Shown here one piece after another: positions 24,034-32,024 of a stretch of DNA of 64,000 nucleotides. Origin of the DNA: a virus; IMG/VR virus record IMGVR_UViG_3300008117_004657, positions 1-64,000 of that record; one strand, given 5' to 3'. Position numbers and translations under genes: made by a program. Within the stretch, counting starts at the first letter, position 1. Each line of letters starts with the position of its first letter. The notes under the pieces were generated by a model that saw only the letters and a list, made by a program, of their open reading frames with translations, searched no databases and was not told the DNA's origin.

Positions 24034-24623
24034 TTATCTAAACCCCTTTTACCTGAAGTAAAATTTTCGTAAATTTCACCTAAGGTTATTTGTTCGATCT
24101 CCAATTCTTTTAATTCTACCATACATTTAACAACTTTATCAACGTGAGCTATATAATGAATTTTGTTAAAATCTTTAGGTTTATATGCTTTTTTATTTAC
24201 ACATCGTTTAATAAAACAATCGTCTTGCATACCTATTCCGTAGACACTTGGTATCCTATAGTTTACATAATTTCTACCAGAATATTTCAAATAAACTTCC
24301 ATACTTTGTTTTGCTATATTATAACATTCTTGTGCTGTGTTGTCAACACTTAATACTCCCATACTACTGGCATTTACGAATAAAGCTGTTGAATTTATTT
24401 TTAATGCTTCTCTAGTAACATCGAATATTATATCCATAGTTTTGGTTGGATTATTTACTATAAAATTCGTTGTGCTTGGACAAGCTAAATGGTAAATAAT
24501 ATCGCAATCGATTTGTCGAAAATTTCTACCTATTTCGTAGACAGTATCACCATTTTCTTCTAAAAGTTTAACTAAATTTTTACCTATAAATCCAGTAGAA
24601 CCTGTAACAACAACACGTTTCAT
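24030..24623 (-). CDS. Short NAD-dependent SDR sugar enzyme
   Basis: This 197-residue protein has GSTGFIG at residues 8-14 and a YNIAK motif (Y-x-x-x-K) preceded by NASSMGV, a variant of the usual S-S-x-x-V-Y-G segment. It is about 100 residues shorter than normal extended SDR epimerases and lacks most of the C-terminal substrate domain, although NYRIPSVYGIG is retained. It may be a reduced sugar epimerase or reductase. It overlaps the downstream gene by 4 bp and starts 2 bp after the transketolase-like C subunit, inside the coupled sugar-modification series. Confidence 0.75.
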   Translation of the reverse strand: MKRVVVTGSTGFIGKNLVKLLEENGDTVYEIGRNFRQIDCDIIYHLACPSTTNFIVNNPTKTMDIIFDVTREALKINSTALFVNASSMGVLSVDNTAQECYNIAKQSMEVYLKYSGRNYVNYRIPSVYGIGMQDDCFIKRCVNKKAYKPKDFNKIHYIAHVDKVVKCMVELKELEIEQITLGEIYENFTSGKRGLDK

Positions 24624-24625
24624 AA

Positions 24626-25117
24626 TTATTCTTCCAACAAATTACTTTTCCAGAGAGCGTCGTCCCAACCTAAACGTATAAATCTGACTCCATTATATTT
24701 TAATCCATCTTTCAAATTTTTTATAAAAGTTGAAGAATCTTTTGGATCATAAAGAGGAATATCTAAAGCTTTCATAAGTTGGTGATCATCGAAAACTAAA
24801 TGTCCTCTACCACAAATACTATAACAACCATTATGACCAGCGTTAACAAATACTATACTTCCATATTTTTCTGCCCAACCTTTGATGTTTAGTTTAATCT
24901 GCTCATAAGATTTATAAATCACAAATCCGGCAACTCCGTAAATAATTACTTTTTTCCCTTGACTTGCTAACCCAGCTGCAATATTAATCATGTTGGGTTC
25001 CTGTACTCCACAATTTATTATATTGTAATTTCCATCTGTCCATTTCCACATGTCACAATGTAAAAAATAAACTTCTCCTTTATATAAATTTAAAAATCTA
25101 TTTAAATATTTTCTCAA
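24626..25117 (-). CDS. Transketolase-like pyrimidine-binding subunit (split TPP enzyme, half 2)
   Basis: This 163-residue protein resembles the central Pyr domain of transketolase and DXP synthase. It has INCGVQEPNMINIAAGLASQG, where the glutamate of the E-x-x-M segment is the residue that activates thiamine diphosphate, followed by VIIYGVAGFV. The C-terminal Rossmann-like domain of true transketolases, about 130 residues, is absent. It starts at TTG 25115-25117, which overlaps the halogenase stop (TTGA). Its partner half lies upstream at 26337-27077, on the far side of the halogenase gene. The two would form the active site together. The acceptor and donor are unknown; a branched-chain or ketose-type sugar reaction would fit the neighbours. 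Confidence 0.7.
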   Translation of the reverse strand: MRKYLNRFLNLYKGEVYFLHCDMWKWTDGNYNIINCGVQEPNMINIAAGLASQGKKVIIYGVAGFVIYKSYEQIKLNIKGWAEKYGSIVFVNAGHNGCYSICGRGHLVFDDHQLMKALDIPLYDPKDSSTFIKNLKDGLKYNGVRFIRLGWDDALWKSNLLEE

Positions 25118-26406
25118 TTATACCATCCATTACGTTCGCGTTCCAACCAGTCAATATAATTCATACCTTTTTGTATTTTAATAATTTCTGTTGGATCCAT
25201 TTGGTCACTAGGTGTTTTAATTTCACTGTCAAAACCGGATAGTATATAATCCCAAGCTTCCACAGGAAATATCTCCGTTTCTCTATACCTTTCTACTGGA
25301 ATATTTTTATAATGATTCCAGTATTCATTTTCTCGTTTACTGTACTTGTAATGTGCCACAACAAAATTAATTATATCATCATAATTTTTATTAACTTGAT
25401 TGTTATAATCATTTTCGGTTATTTCACCATCCAAATAACGTGTAATCTTTTCGAGAGCACTTGTTACGAGATAAATTCCTGTTGATTCTATAGGTTCTAT
25501 AAATCCGGAAGCTAAACCAACTCTAACTACATTATTCTTCAAATGTATTTTACATCTACCTGTACTAAACTTTACTCGACGAATATCTTTTTCTGTAACA
25601 TCGACATTTAATTTTTCTTTTATTGCTTGGATAAATTCAGACATAACATCAAATTTATCACTGTGTACATATCCCATGGCCAATTGATCTCCAAGTGGAA
25701 TATTCCAAACCCATCCGTAATTCATTGCCTTAAATATTGAGTATGGTTTGCATTGTTCTGCGCGATTTGTGTAAGAGTGGCGGTAAACTAATGCACAATT
25801 ATTTGGTATGATATGGCTAATATCAAAGTAATTATCAGGTATGTAACTAAACTTACTATTTAATCCCGTACAATCTATTAAAAAATCATAAGTATTTTCT
25901 ATTTCTTCCAAAACTGCTGTTTGCCTTTTAATAGTAACATTTTTTAAATTATGTACTTGTGTATCTAAATAATTCAACAATTCAGTACTTCTAAAATGTG
26001 TTGATGTATCTGGATAATTTAATACATTTTCCGACACTTTTTCTGTTTTCATCATACGTCTTGTGGACGTGGCATTATACGGTAAAGGTTCACCTAGACC
26101 AAAAGGAAAATCAAACTGTTCACCCGGCCTATTAAATCCATCAAATACTATACCTAATTTTAATGTTCCGTTACAATGATGAATTATATCTAAATTAGAC
26201 ATTCCTATTCCTATCTTAGAGAGGAAATGACTACTTCTAGGTACCAAAGCTTCACCAACACCAATAGGATTGTTTTCTTCTGGATATATCCAAGTAATCT
26301 CTTTGTCTGGATACTGATTACTTAGATAAAATGTAGTTAAGTATCCTGTAGTTCCACCACCAATGATTGTAATTCTGTTAATGTCTCTATTTTTTTGTAA
26401 TGCCAT
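25114..26406 (-). CDS. Flavin-dependent halogenase-like protein (tryptophan halogenase family)
   Basis: This 430-residue protein has the FAD motif GGGTTGY at residues 16-22 and GVGEALVP at 49-56. Lysine 83 (GTLKLG context) corresponds to the catalytic lysine of PrnA-type halogenases. The family motif appears as WVWNIP at 232-237, and E307-S308-T309-G310 corresponds to the catalytic glutamate and halide-binding residues. All expected active-site positions are thus present. The family halogenates aromatic or other carbon centres using FADH2, oxygen and halide. No flavin reductase is visible nearby. It starts at ATG 26404-26406 with an AAGGA site and overlaps the upstream transketolase-like gene by 70 bp. 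A halogenase from a marine cyanophage is already known experimentally, so viral activity is plausible. Confidence 0.8.
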   Translation of the reverse strand: MALQKNRDINRITIIGGGTTGYLTTFYLSNQYPDKEITWIYPEENNPIGVGEALVPRSSHFLSKIGIGMSNLDIIHHCNGTLKLGIVFDGFNRPGEQFDFPFGLGEPLPYNATSTRRMMKTEKVSENVLNYPDTSTHFRSTELLNYLDTQVHNLKNVTIKRQTAVLEEIENTYDFLIDCTGLNSKFSYIPDNYFDISHIIPNNCALVYRHSYTNRAEQCKPYSIFKAMNYGWVWNIPLGDQLAMGYVHSDKFDVMSEFIQAIKEKLNVDVTEKDIRRVKFSTGRCKIHLKNNVVRVGLASGFIEPIESTGIYLVTSALEKITRYLDGEITENDYNNQVNKNYDDIINFVVAHYKYSKRENEYWNHYKNIPVERYRETEIFPVEAWDYILSGFDSEIKTPSDQMDPTEIIKIQKGMNYIDWLERERNGWYN

Positions 26407-27077
26407 TTTTTAATATCCTTTTCCATAGAAATTACGCCACTACCCTTAATCGTTTTTAAAAAAATAATATTAGGTTTTTCAGAAGAAATACTATTATAAG
26501 AATCTAAAATTTCTTTACGATTATGTCCTTCCACTTCTTGTATGTGCCAATTATAAAGTTTACACATGTCAATAATAGGATGAACTGATAAAATTTCATC
26601 TATTTTACCAGTAACTTGTGAATTATTATAATCTACTGTTACAAAAATATTTTTAATATTGTTATGTCCTATAAATTGAATAGCTTCGATTGTGTTTCCC
26701 ATTTGAAGGGTCGCATCACTAATATTAACCCAAACTTTTTTATTTTTATTTACCAGTGCTATACCAATTGAAACTCCTAAAGCATTACCCATTGTTTCTT
26801 CACTGTAATCAACAAAACTAATTTCGTCATGTTTAACACCTATACTAAGGTTTTCTACCTCATCGAGGTATTTTAATTTTTTCCAGATTAAATAATAAGT
26901 TTGCGCACCAAAAGGTTTACCTATAACAATACAATCATTTGGAGTTACAATTTCATTTGTAAATAATTCATCAACATAATCTAACATACTTAAAGCACTA
27001 GGAATATGAGATAAATTTTCTTTATAAGAATATTCTAATAATTCTTTTACAGTTATTTTATTTTTCAAATTGAACAT
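26337..27077 (-). CDS. Transketolase-like TPP-binding subunit (split TPP enzyme, half 1)
   Basis: This 246-residue protein resembles the N-terminal PP domain of transketolases. SHIPSALSMLDYVDELF corresponds to the GHxGxxLSxxDxL segment, then come GNALGVSIGIA and a thiamine-diphosphate motif of the GDG-x-N type. The motif is divergent: the usual GDG reads SDA, but the aspartate and the downstream asparagine (VDYNN) are kept. A KGSGV segment near the end matches the conserved K-G-x-G. The active-site histidine of KGHA is replaced by a KPFGA sequence. The enzyme is split, its Pyr half being at 24626-25117. Divergent key residues suggest a specialised reaction rather than central metabolism. Confidence 0.75.
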   Translation of the reverse strand: MFNLKNKITVKELLEYSYKENLSHIPSALSMLDYVDELFTNEIVTPNDCIVIGKPFGAQTYYLIWKKLKYLDEVENLSIGVKHDEISFVDYSEETMGNALGVSIGIALVNKNKKVWVNISDATLQMGNTIEAIQFIGHNNIKNIFVTVDYNNSQVTGKIDEILSVHPIIDMCKLYNWHIQEVEGHNRKEILDSYNSISSEKPNIIFLKTIKGSGVISMEKDIKKWHYKKIETLTELQSLVVELQDT

Positions 27078-27094
27078 TAATAATTAATTTATAC

Positions 27095-27952
27095 TTATGA
27101 ATTATAAAAAATTAAACTTTGTGGAGCAAATAAAACTTTATTTCCAATTTTTGGTGATCCCCACATGCCATTAAATTCATTATTTTGATCGTCTACAGGT
27201 ATAAAATTTAATTTACTTGTTAAAGAACTCAATACTTTAACCCTCTGTTTATAAACACTTTCAATATGAATTAAATCGATATTGGATAATTGACCCGTAT
27301 GATACAATAATTTCATATCAAACCCTTTTACATCATCAAATTCAATATTATCATACAATTTATAAAGATCACCTTCTTTACTTAACCAAATTTTCTTTTC
27401 AACTAATTGATCAAATAATTCTCTATAATCATCCAGTGTAGCAAATAGATACTCATCATTATAGATAAAATTTTTGTAATAATCAAATAACGAATCACTC
27501 TTTTCAAATATAAAAAAAGCCGTTTCTTCTAATAAATCAAATTCTTTATTTTGTTGGTGTTTTTTACAATGATTATATACAAAATTTAAAAAATTATCTT
27601 TAAGTTCTATATTTCTATCATTCCAAAGTTTTCTATGAAACATAGTTTTTGAACTAGCATTAAGTTGAAATGCAAATTCGTTTAGTTCAAAAAAACCTTC
27701 CATACCTTTATGTACAATCATTTCAACAAACTCAACATCAAAATGAGGAATGTTAAAGTGTAAAGGATAATAAAATTTATTTTCATTATATTCTTTTGTT
27801 GTAGTATCTACTCTACGTTTAACTCTAAAATCTGGATAGCGTTCAAGTAATAACTTTTCTCTAGACAAACGAATGTTTCTCAAATAGTCACTTATTTGAG
27901 TATATTCTGAACCATTCAAATATTCTAAATTGTTTACATCATAAAGTTTCAT
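27095..27952 (-). CDS. Unknown protein in the modification island (285 residues)
   Basis: I do not recognise this protein. It is rich in aromatic and charged residues, predicted soluble and mixed alpha/beta. It begins with about 60 residues containing two RxxR-type basic clusters and ends with a segment GSPKIGNKVLFAPQSLIFY. A cluster of His, Phe and Glu lies around residues 65-110 (PLHFNIPHFDVEF, then MFHRKLW) but forms no clear metal site. Its start overlaps the end of a radical-SAM gene by 14 bp, and it ends 17 bp before the transketolase-like gene. Co-translation with a radical-SAM enzyme suggests a partner or a further tailoring step. Confidence 0.6.
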   Translation of the reverse strand: MKLYDVNNLEYLNGSEYTQISDYLRNIRLSREKLLLERYPDFRVKRRVDTTTKEYNENKFYYPLHFNIPHFDVEFVEMIVHKGMEGFFELNEFAFQLNASSKTMFHRKLWNDRNIELKDNFLNFVYNHCKKHQQNKEFDLLEETAFFIFEKSDSLFDYYKNFIYNDEYLFATLDDYRELFDQLVEKKIWLSKEGDLYKLYDNIEFDDVKGFDMKLLYHTGQLSNIDLIHIESVYKQRVKVLSSLTSKLNFIPVDDQNNEFNGMWGSPKIGNKVLFAPQSLIFYNS

Positions 27953-28874
27953 TTAATTCAACTTCAAAGCTAATTATGTTAAATTGACATTTTTTTTGTT
28001 GGCATTTTATAACTTTACCATTTAATAAATTTTTAGAAGGATCAAGAAAAATATTTCCTATTGGTTTTTGTTCATTTTCAAAACAACACATAGTAACATC
28101 TCCATTTCTATCTACCTCATAAGCTCGAACATTACAGTTTTTACCAGTAAATAATAATTTAGTTTCTTTATACATTTCATACTTACCTTTATTGTAAGGT
28201 AAAATAGAACCATCGATTTTATATATTACATCAAATTTATTTAAATATTTTTCAAATTTAGAATTCATATTAACTAATTGATTAATAGTTTCTAGAAGAT
28301 TACTGTTATCTAGAACCAGAGGTTGCAATTTCATATTTTTTAAAGAATCAAATACTTCCTCAATATAATCTATATCATTTAAATAATCGTTATCGGTAAA
28401 AAAGAATAAAGAAGAATATTTAAAATTATCATCAACCCATTTTACATTATTTTTAAATTGAACTTTATTTAAATTTTCAGTATGTAAAGTGCATGTTATT
28501 TTTACTTTATCTCCAAACTTTTTTAATAAATTTAGTCTTTTTTTAAAAAAAGTTGGTTTATGATCGGCATGAGTTATGATTGAAAATTTATGATCAGGAT
28601 GTGCATTAGTGTACAAATAATTTATTATTTCTTCAAAATTTTTATGTAAAAGAGGTTCTCCTCCTATCAATTCGATAATAATTTTTTTATTGTTCATAGA
28701 CATTATTTTTTCAAGTCCTCTGAGAACACCACTAATATCATTATTATAACGAACACCATTGGTGTCCGCAACATTGTAACAGTATGAACAACTCTTATCG
28801 CACAAAGTAAATAATTCAAATTCTACTAGAACATGATCTCCTATAAATTCATTATGTGTTTTTATATGTTTCAT
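27939..28874 (-). CDS. Radical-SAM enzyme with C-terminal cysteine region
   Basis: This 311-residue protein has the CxxxCxxC cluster motif at C25, C29 and C32 (CDKSCSYC) and a GGEPLLH motif about 45 residues later for SAM binding. The C-terminal 80 residues have cysteines in NCNVR, GDVTMCCFE and KCQQKKCQF contexts. This arrangement resembles a SPASM/twitch auxiliary-cluster domain, so it may bind a second Fe-S cluster. It starts 11 bp after the U32-type gene and overlaps the following unknown gene by 14 bp. Such enzymes often modify peptides or sugars; the substrate here is not known. Confidence 0.85.
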   Translation of the reverse strand: MKHIKTHNEFIGDHVLVEFELFTLCDKSCSYCYNVADTNGVRYNNDISGVLRGLEKIMSMNNKKIIIELIGGEPLLHKNFEEIINYLYTNAHPDHKFSIITHADHKPTFFKKRLNLLKKFGDKVKITCTLHTENLNKVQFKNNVKWVDDNFKYSSLFFFTDNDYLNDIDYIEEVFDSLKNMKLQPLVLDNSNLLETINQLVNMNSKFEKYLNKFDVIYKIDGSILPYNKGKYEMYKETKLLFTGKNCNVRAYEVDRNGDVTMCCFENEQKPIGNIFLDPSKNLLNGKVIKCQQKKCQFNIISFEVELNETL

Positions 28875-28885
28875 TTTGAAAAGTA

Positions 28886-29701
28886 TTATGACAAAGATTT
28901 TGCCTCTATACTTCGTTGAACAAATCTCATCAATTCATTGTAATATTGATCATCAGTCATTTCTCGACCAGTAATTTTAAAACTTTGTACTCCAACTTGT
29001 TTTAACTTTTTCATGGCATTAGGCATCAGATCCATACACTCGTATTTACTGTCTATATCTGGGTTAAATTTTGGCAACCAACATTCTTCTATTTCTCGAC
29101 TATAAGGTCTGCCTGCGGTATTTTCATCAGCGATAGCTTTAAAGTGTGCATCATAGTGTTTACATCCATAAACACAAGTATCATTTAACATAACTTCCCA
29201 TTTAGTTCTATCCAATTCGATAGTTCTAGGGTCAAATACATGCTCAAATCTAGGAACTATCCAATCATAATTTTTTTCGAGAACTTTAAAAAACTGAATA
29301 TCTTCATCCTGTAATGGAATATTCAGTTGTCCCATTCCAGTTATACTATAAATTAATTCATAATCTGGATAATTTGAACGAACATATTTTCTCAGATCAT
29401 CATTAACTATTATTAGTGCATTACCTTTTCGATGAAATTTTTCTAATAAATGATTACCAACTTCATCATTCAAATCTATCGTATGATTACTTAATGTTAA
29501 AGCTATACTTATACCTTTACTATAATAAAAATTCATTAGATTTTCATTATAGTAAACATCTCTGTTAATTCTACCACCATTCCATTTACATTTATTTACT
29601 CCATCATATACTAATATTTTTGTATTGTCTACAATTCTATTAGAAATAAATTTTATTATAGGAATGGTTTTACTGAAAGCACCAGCTATTAGGTATCTCA
29701 T
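28886..29701 (-). CDS. U32-family-like Fe-S protein
   Basis: Residues 234-262 read as the U32 signature: L-x-x-x-G-V-x-S-F-K-I-x-G-R followed by a tyrosine-containing helix. This is the segment written as GVxSxKIEGR in U32 proteins such as UbiU, YhbU and RlhA. Cysteines 176, 180, 207 and 222 follow a NDTC-x3-GC, EECW, YECM order that could bind a 4Fe-4S cluster as in UbiU/UbiV. The N-terminal half fits a TIM-barrel-like fold (ALTLSNHTI, then ALIIVNDD). U32 proteins are linked to oxygen-independent hydroxylation of RNA or quinones. The gene sits between radical-SAM genes 9 and 11 bp away. The family call is by motif only; the substrate is unknown. Confidence 0.55.
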   Translation of the reverse strand: MRYLIAGAFSKTIPIIKFISNRIVDNTKILVYDGVNKCKWNGGRINRDVYYNENLMNFYYSKGISIALTLSNHTIDLNDEVGNHLLEKFHRKGNALIIVNDDLRKYVRSNYPDYELIYSITGMGQLNIPLQDEDIQFFKVLEKNYDWIVPRFEHVFDPRTIELDRTKWEVMLNDTCVYGCKHYDAHFKAIADENTAGRPYSREIEECWLPKFNPDIDSKYECMDLMPNAMKKLKQVGVQSFKITGREMTDDQYYNELMRFVQRSIEAKSLS

Positions 29702-29709
29702 ATTCTATT

Positions 29710-30468
29710 CTACATTAAAAAACATTTAGGTTTTGGGCAAACGCCATCGGTTTTTATTCTATAACAACAGTTATATAAATCTAAGTTTGGCGCATAGAGA
29801 AAATATTTATCTTTATACAAACAAGGTTTCCCAAAAGTATTAAAGTTTGAATCTAACCACAATTCACTGCGTTGACGACCAAACCTATCGATATCCTCAA
29901 AATTAATTATCTTTTTATAAATCGAATTGTTTTTCAATGATTGATATTGTGAAAGTAAAGTATCACTATAACCATCTCCAAAGTCGGTAACTGGAGTCAA
30001 AAATAAATTGTCATGTGAAAAAGATTTTTTTATAGCAAAATAATAATCTATAGCTTCTTTTCCTGTGTACATAACATCTATGATTTTAATATTGACTTCA
30101 GTTTCTTTTAATCCGTCAACTATATCTTTTATTGATGTTTCTGTTGGATGAATACTAATATTAACTTTAAAAGGTTCTTTTATTTGTTCGATTATTTTTC
30201 GACTGTAATTACTAAAGTTTGTTTGTATAACAAAAGGTATACTAAATTCATTAAAAGTTTTTATTATAAATTCTATTTTAGGATGAACAAATGGTTCCCC
30301 ACCGAACACAAAAATCTCTACATTAGGATATTTTTCTCCTAAAGTTTTTATAAAACTTTTTATTTTTTCTTCATCCAATTCTGGTCTTATACTGGGGTCC
30401 AAATTCGTACAATATACGCATTTATAATTACACTTAAGTGTAATTTCCCATTCAACAATTTTATTCAT
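29710..30468 (-). CDS. Radical-SAM enzyme, short (252 residues)
   Basis: The cluster motif is C13, C17, C20 (CNYKCVYC) and the SAM-binding motif is FGGEPFVHP around residue 55. The C-terminus has cysteines in GKPCLY, YNCCYR and VCPKPKC contexts, suggesting a short auxiliary-cluster region. It overlaps the preceding radical-SAM gene by 8 bp and lies 8 bp ahead of the U32-type gene, so it is in the same co-translated run. An NxSxHPTETS segment is reminiscent of radical-SAM enzymes acting on nucleoside or sugar substrates, but no specific reaction can be named. Confidence 0.85.
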   Translation of the reverse strand: MNKIVEWEITLKCNYKCVYCTNLDPSIRPELDEEKIKSFIKTLGEKYPNVEIFVFGGEPFVHPKIEFIIKTFNEFSIPFVIQTNFSNYSRKIIEQIKEPFKVNISIHPTETSIKDIVDGLKETEVNIKIIDVMYTGKEAIDYYFAIKKSFSHDNLFLTPVTDFGDGYSDTLLSQYQSLKNNSIYKKIINFEDIDRFGRQRSELWLDSNFNTFGKPCLYKDKYFLYAPNLDLYNCCYRIKTDGVCPKPKCFLM

Positions 30469-31363
30469 TTTTTATTTTTAATTGTTTTAAAAGACCATCA
30501 CAATTACAAGCTTTATGTGGACAAATCATAGGAATAGTTTTCGTAATATTTTTAAAAAAATCTCTATTACTTAAAAGATTCACATTATCAGTTTTAGGCA
30601 TACAAAATTTTACTACGTTGCCTTTAACATCAATTTCATAATTATTATTGTAACAACTCCATCCCTTGAAGTTTGTCATCTTATCTCTAAAGATAATATA
30701 GTCATTAAAAAAATCGTCATCATATTTGAGTTCTTTTTCATAAGACTCTAAAAAAGAAAAATATTCCCAAAAATCTTTTCTATAATTAAACAATTTTGTA
30801 ATACTGTTGCCGTATAAAAAATGTGGATGCACTTTTAAATTAGGTATTTTTTCTAAAGTTTCAAACATGTTTTTTATTTTTGGCCAAAGTTTTTTATCAT
30901 GATGTAACATTACATTAACTTTACACTTATAACCTCTATTCAACATGTGATTTATATTATTTAAAAATCTATTTTCGTCAGTACAATCAGCTGGGTGATA
31001 ACTAAACAAAAATGCCAGTCTATCATAATCTGGGTGAGTTGTCAAATCTTTTTCAGCATTAGTAACAACATATACCCAATTAAATTTTTCCATTTTACTA
31101 ATTGAATCTAAAATATAATAGTAATGTGGACCTAGAGTTGGTTCACCACCTAATAATCCAAGATTAAAATTTAGACTGCTTCGATTTAGAGCGTCCAAAA
31201 CTGCATCTATTACTGTTTTGCTCGATAACTTACCCCATTCTTTACCATATTCATTTCTAGCGTAACAATAAGAACATTTAAGTTGACAGATAGTTAAACT
31301 GTCCCAATGAATATTAATGTGATCTGGATCTTGATCTTTATGATGTTGTATTTTATACTTCAT
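30461..31363 (-). CDS. Radical-SAM enzyme (300 residues)
   Basis: The cluster motif is C26, C30, C33 (CQLKCSYC), the SAM motif is GLLGGEPTLGP, and a SYHPAD motif lies in the middle of the barrel. The C-terminus has cysteines in GWSCYN, VKFCMP, MICPHKACNC contexts, the spacing C-x-C at the end resembling small twitch-type auxiliary domains. The radical-SAM protein at 37875-38723 has a similar architecture (KVICPKEIC ending), suggesting that they are paralogues. It overlaps the glycosyltransferase gene by 11 bp and the next radical-SAM gene by 8 bp. Confidence 0.85.
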   Translation of the reverse strand: MKYKIQHHKDQDPDHINIHWDSLTICQLKCSYCYARNEYGKEWGKLSSKTVIDAVLDALNRSSLNFNLGLLGGEPTLGPHYYYILDSISKMEKFNWVYVVTNAEKDLTTHPDYDRLAFLFSYHPADCTDENRFLNNINHMLNRGYKCKVNVMLHHDKKLWPKIKNMFETLEKIPNLKVHPHFLYGNSITKLFNYRKDFWEYFSFLESYEKELKYDDDFFNDYIIFRDKMTNFKGWSCYNNNYEIDVKGNVVKFCMPKTDNVNLLSNRDFFKNITKTIPMICPHKACNCDGLLKQLKIKNE

Positions 31364-32024
31364 ATTTTTTTAAAAAATCTAAAGACGAGGTTATGTTTAT
31401 ATCTTTTTTTGTGTCTGGAAAAGATATATTATCATTCCCATCTTTTGTCTGATAAAAAAACACTTTACCAGTAGTTCTAAATGATTTAGAGTTACCTGAA
31501 GCGTGATAAACTAATCTGATATCATTATGTATATTGTTGTCTTTACCAAATAAAAAATCACCTATAACTTCTTTATTAAATATAAATTGTCCTAATTGTA
31601 GATGTTCAAGATTCAATTTATTTAAAAAATCAATTTTGTTGTTAATATTTTCGTCTTTAAACATATTTACTATTTCTAATAAATTGTCAGGTTTGTAAGT
31701 TGGATAGTAATTTCCTGCTATTATATCAGAATCAAATTCTTGATTAAAAAAATCATTTCTCAAATAATCATCATCTTCCAAAAAATAGATATATTTACCT
31801 TTTGATTGTAAAAATAAAAATTCGTATATACTTGATAAGTTATCAAATTTTTTATAAAAATATTTGACATTAGGATTTAAAATTTCTTCAATATCACAAC
31901 TATCATTATTTACAATAATTTCTGTTTGGGGTGTTATTTGAGATAAAACCGATTTTATACATCTATCGAATAAAGTGGGTCTTTTGTGGGTTAATAATAA
32001 AATAGAAAGTTCAACATTTAACAT
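31353..32024 (-). CDS. Family 2 glycosyltransferase (GT-A fold)
   Basis: The N-terminus SILLLTHKRPTLFDRCIKS is the classic GT2 start. A YFLEDDDYL segment near residue 75 holds the D-x-D metal and sugar-nucleotide motif. The protein has 223 residues, shorter than most GT2 enzymes because the acceptor-binding C-terminal part is reduced. It lacks membrane segments. It would transfer a sugar from a nucleotide donor to an unknown acceptor. The gene lies between two radical-SAM genes, with overlaps of 7 and 11 bp, so glycosylation and radical chemistry may target the same molecule. Confidence 0.8.
   Translation of the reverse strand: MLNVELSILLLTHKRPTLFDRCIKSVLSQITPQTEIIVNNDSCDIEEILNPNVKYFYKKFDNLSSIYEFLFLQSKGKYIYFLEDDDYLRNDFFNQEFDSDIIAGNYYPTYKPDNLLEIVNMFKDENINNKIDFLNKLNLEHLQLGQFIFNKEVIGDFLFGKDNNIHNDIRLVYHASGNSKSFRTTGKVFFYQTKDGNDNISFPDTKKDINITSSLDFLKKYEV

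Noticed and set aside
25114-26406. Halogenase as a tRNA-modifying (GidA-like) or generic flavin monooxygenase
   Set aside because: The WxWxIP motif, the active-site lysine and the E-S-T-G halide motif together are specific for the tryptophan-halogenase family, not for those alternatives.
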